Of a DNA stretch of 64,000 nucleotides, positions 61,082 through 64,000 are shown piece after piece. The stretch is from PALSA-607 sp963737705 (GTDB lineage: Bacteria; Actinomycetota; Actinomycetes; Acidothermales; Acidothermaceae), in the NCBI GenBank assembly GCA_963737705.1, contig CAVTTP010000006.1, forward strand, positions 248,001 through 312,000, written 5' to 3'. A program made the translations under genes and the position numbers. Positions within the stretch are counted from its first letter, which is position 1. Every line of letters begins with the position of its first letter. Under the pieces are notes generated by a model. The model did no database searches. It worked only from the letters and a program-made list of their open reading frames with translations, and was not told the DNA's origin.

Positions 61082-63754
61082 GTGACCGCAGGGTCGGTAC
61101 CGGCGTCCGCCCAAGTGGTGGCTGTGCCCGACCGCGCCGTCGTGCTTGCCGAGCTGACGCAGACCGTGCTGGCCGGCCGAAATCTGCTGCTGACCGGGCC
61201 GCCGGGGATCGGCAAAACGTGGCTCGCGAAAGCCGCCGTCGCCAACGCGGAAGCAGCGGGGCGACCGTCGAAGGCGATCTTCGGAACGACGTCGTCGCAC
61301 GAGGTGCCGCTCGCCGCGCTGAGCCCGTTTCTGACCGGCACCGAGGCTCCGGCGGAGAACGGTCTGTTGCTCGCCCGGGCGCGCGAGGCGATTGCCGCGA
61401 CCCTCGCCGCTGACGGAATCTCCCTGCTACTTGTCGACGACGCGCAGCTGCTCGACGGACTTTCGGGCCTGGTTTTGCGGCAGCTTATGGATTTTCAAGG
61501 CCTCCAGGTCATCCTCGTCACGCGGGTCGCGGCCGACTTGCCGCCCGCACTGCGCAACTTCGCGGACGGCGACAACATGCTCGCCATCGAGATCAGCCCA
61601 CTCGATGAGGCGGGCACGACGGCATTGCTCGAAACGACACTGGGCGGGCAAGTTTCGGCGCGTGCGTCGCAACGCCTGCATCATCTGAGCCTCGGTAGCC
61701 CGCTGGTACTTCGCGAACTGATCCGGGTCGCCCTCGCCAACGACTCGCTGCGCCAGCACCGCGGTGTCTGGCAACTCGATGGCGCATTGCCGGCCGACGC
61801 GCAGTTGGCTGAGCTCGTCAGCCTCCGGCTTAGTGCTCTTGATGACGGACGACGAGAGGCTCTCGAGTTGGTCGCGCTCAGCGAACCCCTCGATTTCGAC
61901 ACCATGCTCGGGCTCGCCGGAGGACCGACCGTCGAGTGGCTCGAGCAACAAGGCCTCATCACGATCGCCGCCGAATCAACGACCGCCGGCCCGCAGGTGC
62001 GGCTCGCGCATCCTCTGTACGGGGAGTGGTTGCAGTCGGCGTTGCCGGCGAGCCGGCGACGGAGGTTGGCGGAACAACTCGTCGCCAGCTCCCCGCCGTC
62101 CGATCAAGACTCTGATCACGCGCCCGCCGATGCACTGCGGATCGCGTTGCTGCGCGTGCAGGCCGGGCTGGCCACCGATCCGATGGCGCTGATGAGCGCC
62201 GGCCGGGCAGCGATGCGCCACGATGCAGCCGCCGCGCACACGTTGTTGCGCGCGGCGGTTGCGGCTGGTGGCGGGGTGCTGGCTCGCCTCGCCCTCGCCG
62301 AATCGCTCGCGCTTTCCTATCCAGAGCAGACTCGCGCGCTGCTTGCCGACCTGGCCGCAGAGCCGTTGCCCGACGAGCTCGCGATGGGGGTCATGGCGCT
62401 ATCGGCCATGGTCGCAACGCTCGGTGGCGACGACTGGACTCCGTTGTTGGCACCCGCCGGGGACGTGCAGTTCGCACCCCCGCCCATCCAGTTGGCCGCT
62501 GCGTTGGCGCACCTGCTGGGCGGTGACGCGCCGAAGGCGGTGGCGTTGGCCGAGCCGCTGGCGACCAACCCCCAGCTGCCAGGTTTTGCTCGGTGGCGAG
62601 CGGCTGTCTGCACGGTGGCGGGGATGGCGACGACTGGCCAGTTGGACGCCGCGATCGAGCTGTCCGATCGCACGTTCGCCGAACTCGGTGACGAGCCAGA
62701 CAGCGGCGGGTTCGACGTCGCCGCGTTGTTGTCGGCGGTGATACTCGCGCACGAGCGTCGCGGAGACTTGAGCACCGCCGACACGATCGCGCGCGATGCG
62801 TTGGTGCGGCCCGGCACCGACGACGCCGCTCGCGCGCGGCCGCGCATGCTGCAGTGCATGGCGCGCGTTGCGATGTTGCGCGGCGAGCCGACGATTGCCG
62901 CGCGTCAGATGCGTGAGGTTCTCTCCGACTTGGGCGGCTCCGATGAGGCATTCGCCGCGTGGAATCTCGGCTGGTTGGCGGTCGCCGACGCTTTGCGCGG
63001 CCGGGTTGATCTCGCGCAACAAAGCCTTGCAGAGATGGATTCCGCCCCTCATGACCTCGCCGTCTACCGCCCTGAGCAGGAGTTGTGCCGAGCCGATGTG
63101 CTGGCAGCTGCGGGCGATCTGCCAGGTGCGCGCGCTGCCGCTCTTGCCGCGGCCACGTCGGCTTGGTCGGCCGGCCAGGCGCCCGTCGCGCTCATGGCCT
63201 GGAACGCGGTCGCGCGCTACGGCGATCCTCGAGCAGCGCGCGAAGGTGCGCGGCTCGCGGCCGACTGTGTCGATGGACCGCTAGCACCGCTGCTCGCCAA
63301 CACCGTCGAGGCACTCGCCGAATCCGACGCACCGGCGCTGATCGATGTCGGCGATTCCTTGCTATTACTGGGATTTCGGCCGCTTGCTGCCGACGCCTAT
63401 GCGTCTGCGGCTTCCCTGTTCGCCCGGCGCGGCGACATCCCAGGCGAGATTCGCGCGGCTGAGCGGTTGGCGAACGCGCTGCACGACGGCGAGCCAATCG
63501 CCGTCCCGGCTGCGTCTGTGCTTTCTACCGCGCGCACGTTGACCGCTCGCGAGCGCGACGTCGCCTCGCTGGCCGCGATCGGCGCCTCCGACATCGACAT
63601 CGCGCAACGCCTCGGACTCTCTGTGCGCACCGTGCAGACCCACCTCGCGCACGTCTATACAAAGACGAATACGCACGGACGACGGGGGCTGGCCGATCTG
63701 CTCAGCTTCCCGACCCAATCAACGGGCTCCTCGGACAAGCCGACGACCGTGTAG
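61082..63754 (+). CDS. large ATP-binding LuxR regulator (LAL / MalT-like)
   Basis: This 890-residue protein has an N-terminal STAND/AAA-like ATPase: Walker A GPPGIGKT (39-46) and Walker B SLLLVDDAQ (about 114-122). A long helical repeat middle of TPR type (about 350-800) follows. The C-terminal LuxR helix-turn-helix is LTARERDVASLAAIGASDID, then RLGLSVRTVQTHLAHVYTKT. Such LAL proteins activate genes in response to an inducer bound by the middle region. The start is GTG 61082. It is divergent from the MFS-marR operon, with palindromes in the gap, but has no obvious target operon here. Confidence 0.93.
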   Translation: MTAGSVPASAQVVAVPDRAVVLAELTQTVLAGRNLLLTGPPGIGKTWLAKAAVANAEAAGRPSKAIFGTTSSHEVPLAALSPFLTGTEAPAENGLLLARAREAIAATLAADGISLLLVDDAQLLDGLSGLVLRQLMDFQGLQVILVTRVAADLPPALRNFADGDNMLAIEISPLDEAGTTALLETTLGGQVSARASQRLHHLSLGSPLVLRELIRVALANDSLRQHRGVWQLDGALPADAQLAELVSLRLSALDDGRREALELVALSEPLDFDTMLGLAGGPTVEWLEQQGLITIAAESTTAGPQVRLAHPLYGEWLQSALPASRRRRLAEQLVASSPPSDQDSDHAPADALRIALLRVQAGLATDPMALMSAGRAAMRHDAAAAHTLLRAAVAAGGGVLARLALAESLALSYPEQTRALLADLAAEPLPDELAMGVMALSAMVATLGGDDWTPLLAPAGDVQFAPPPIQLAAALAHLLGGDAPKAVALAEPLATNPQLPGFARWRAAVCTVAGMATTGQLDAAIELSDRTFAELGDEPDSGGFDVAALLSAVILAHERRGDLSTADTIARDALVRPGTDDAARARPRMLQCMARVAMLRGEPTIAARQMREVLSDLGGSDEAFAAWNLGWLAVADALRGRVDLAQQSLAEMDSAPHDLAVYRPEQELCRADVLAAAGDLPGARAAALAAATSAWSAGQAPVALMAWNAVARYGDPRAAREGARLAADCVDGPLAPLLANTVEALAESDAPALIDVGDSLLLLGFRPLAADAYASAASLFARRGDIPGEIRAAERLANALHDGEPIAVPAASVLSTARTLTARERDVASLAAIGASDIDIAQRLGLSVRTVQTHLAHVYTKTNTHGRRGLADLLSFPTQSTGSSDKPTTV

Positions 63755-63807
63755 GGCTCGCGGGGCGGTTGGGGGTGGCCGGTGCGTCCGGCTGCCATCA
63801 TGGCGGG

Positions 63808-64000
63808 GTGCACATCTCCGCGAAGACCGACTACGCGATGCGGGCCATGCTCGTGCTCGCCGAGGCGCCGCGCGATACCTGGGTGAAGGCGGAGACGATC
63901 GCGGGCGAACAGCATCTGCCGCGCAAGTTTCTCGAGGCGATCCTGTCTGACCTGCGCCGGGCTCGGTTGGTTGAAAGCCTGCGCGGAGCCGAAGGCGGCT
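63808..64000 (+). CDS. Rrf2-family transcriptional regulator (N-terminal part)
   Basis: GTG 63808 follows a GGCGGG stretch. The frame encodes HISAKTDYAMRAMLVLAEA, then WVKAETIAGEQHLPRKFLEA and DLRRARLVESLRGAEGG. These are the winged-helix residues that open Rrf2 regulators (AKxDYAxRAxLxLA; IPxKFLExIL). It runs off the window, so whether it has the three FeS-binding cysteines cannot be seen. Confidence 0.88.
   Translation, partial: MHISAKTDYAMRAMLVLAEAPRDTWVKAETIAGEQHLPRKFLEAILSDLRRARLVESLRGAEGG

Overview
The window looks like chromosomal DNA from a high-GC Gram-positive bacterium (Actinomycetota). The signs are high GC with many GTG/TTG starts, LuxR-LAL and PadR regulators, NrtR-like and LacI-type regulators, cell-wall-binding repeat 2 (CWB2) surface proteins, FIST/GGDEF/EAL sensors and a five-helix Sec/Tat molybdopterin protein. 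The exact lineage cannot be fixed from the sequence alone. There is one tRNA (Lys, anticodon UUU), one IS481-type insertion sequence, and no rRNA, CRISPR array or prophage.

Layout. 0-6.3 kb: the tail of an unknown exported protein, then two paralogous YVTN-propeller/CWB2 surface proteins flanking a membrane GGDEF-EAL protein. 6.3-14.3 kb: two facing operons that look like one functional cluster. One carries a methyltransferase, a DUF2064-type transferase and a GT2 transferase. The other carries a nucleotide-sugar epimerase, a GT87-like mannosyltransferase, a propeller lipoprotein, a cytochrome-b/molybdopterin fusion and a small membrane protein. 14.3-20.3 kb: photolyase, a third CWB2 protein, and an ABC exporter under a PadR regulator with two matching operators. 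20.3-23 kb: a module of an NAD-kinase-like protein and an SPFH protein, divergent from a Nudix/NrtR-type regulator with palindromic operators between them. 23-26 kb: a small unknown protein, an MFS sugar-efflux type transporter and a CPBP membrane protease. 26-30.4 kb: a nuclease-rich, defence-like block (AAA+ ATPase, NERD protein, HNH endonuclease, zinc-ribbon protein, PD-(D/E)XK-like protein). It ends at an IS481 element with iteron arrays beside tRNA-Lys. 32.4-43.1 kb: a hydroxyisobutyrate-dehydrogenase-like enzyme, a secreted S53 peptidase, a GGDEF-EAL protein, a secreted lipoprotein, a PAS-GGDEF protein, a LuxR regulator and a secreted hydrolase. 43.2-53.1 kb: a very large GGDEF-EAL-PAS-GGDEF protein, RDD and FUSC membrane proteins, and a FIST plus GAF-GGDEF-EAL operon. 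53.2-64 kb: cytosine permease and deaminase, two lipoproteins (one an NlpC/P60 hydrolase), a LacI-head fragment, an MFS/MarR efflux operon, a large LuxR-LAL regulator and the start of an Rrf2 regulator.

Two themes run through the window. First, c-di-GMP signalling: five genes with GGDEF and/or EAL domains, interleaved with cell-surface and cell-wall proteins. Second, at least ten genes are split by single-base frameshifts although the conserved motifs continue perfectly in the next frame. Either the assembly carries uncorrected indels or many genes are recently inactivated. I annotate these genes across the break and say where the break lies.
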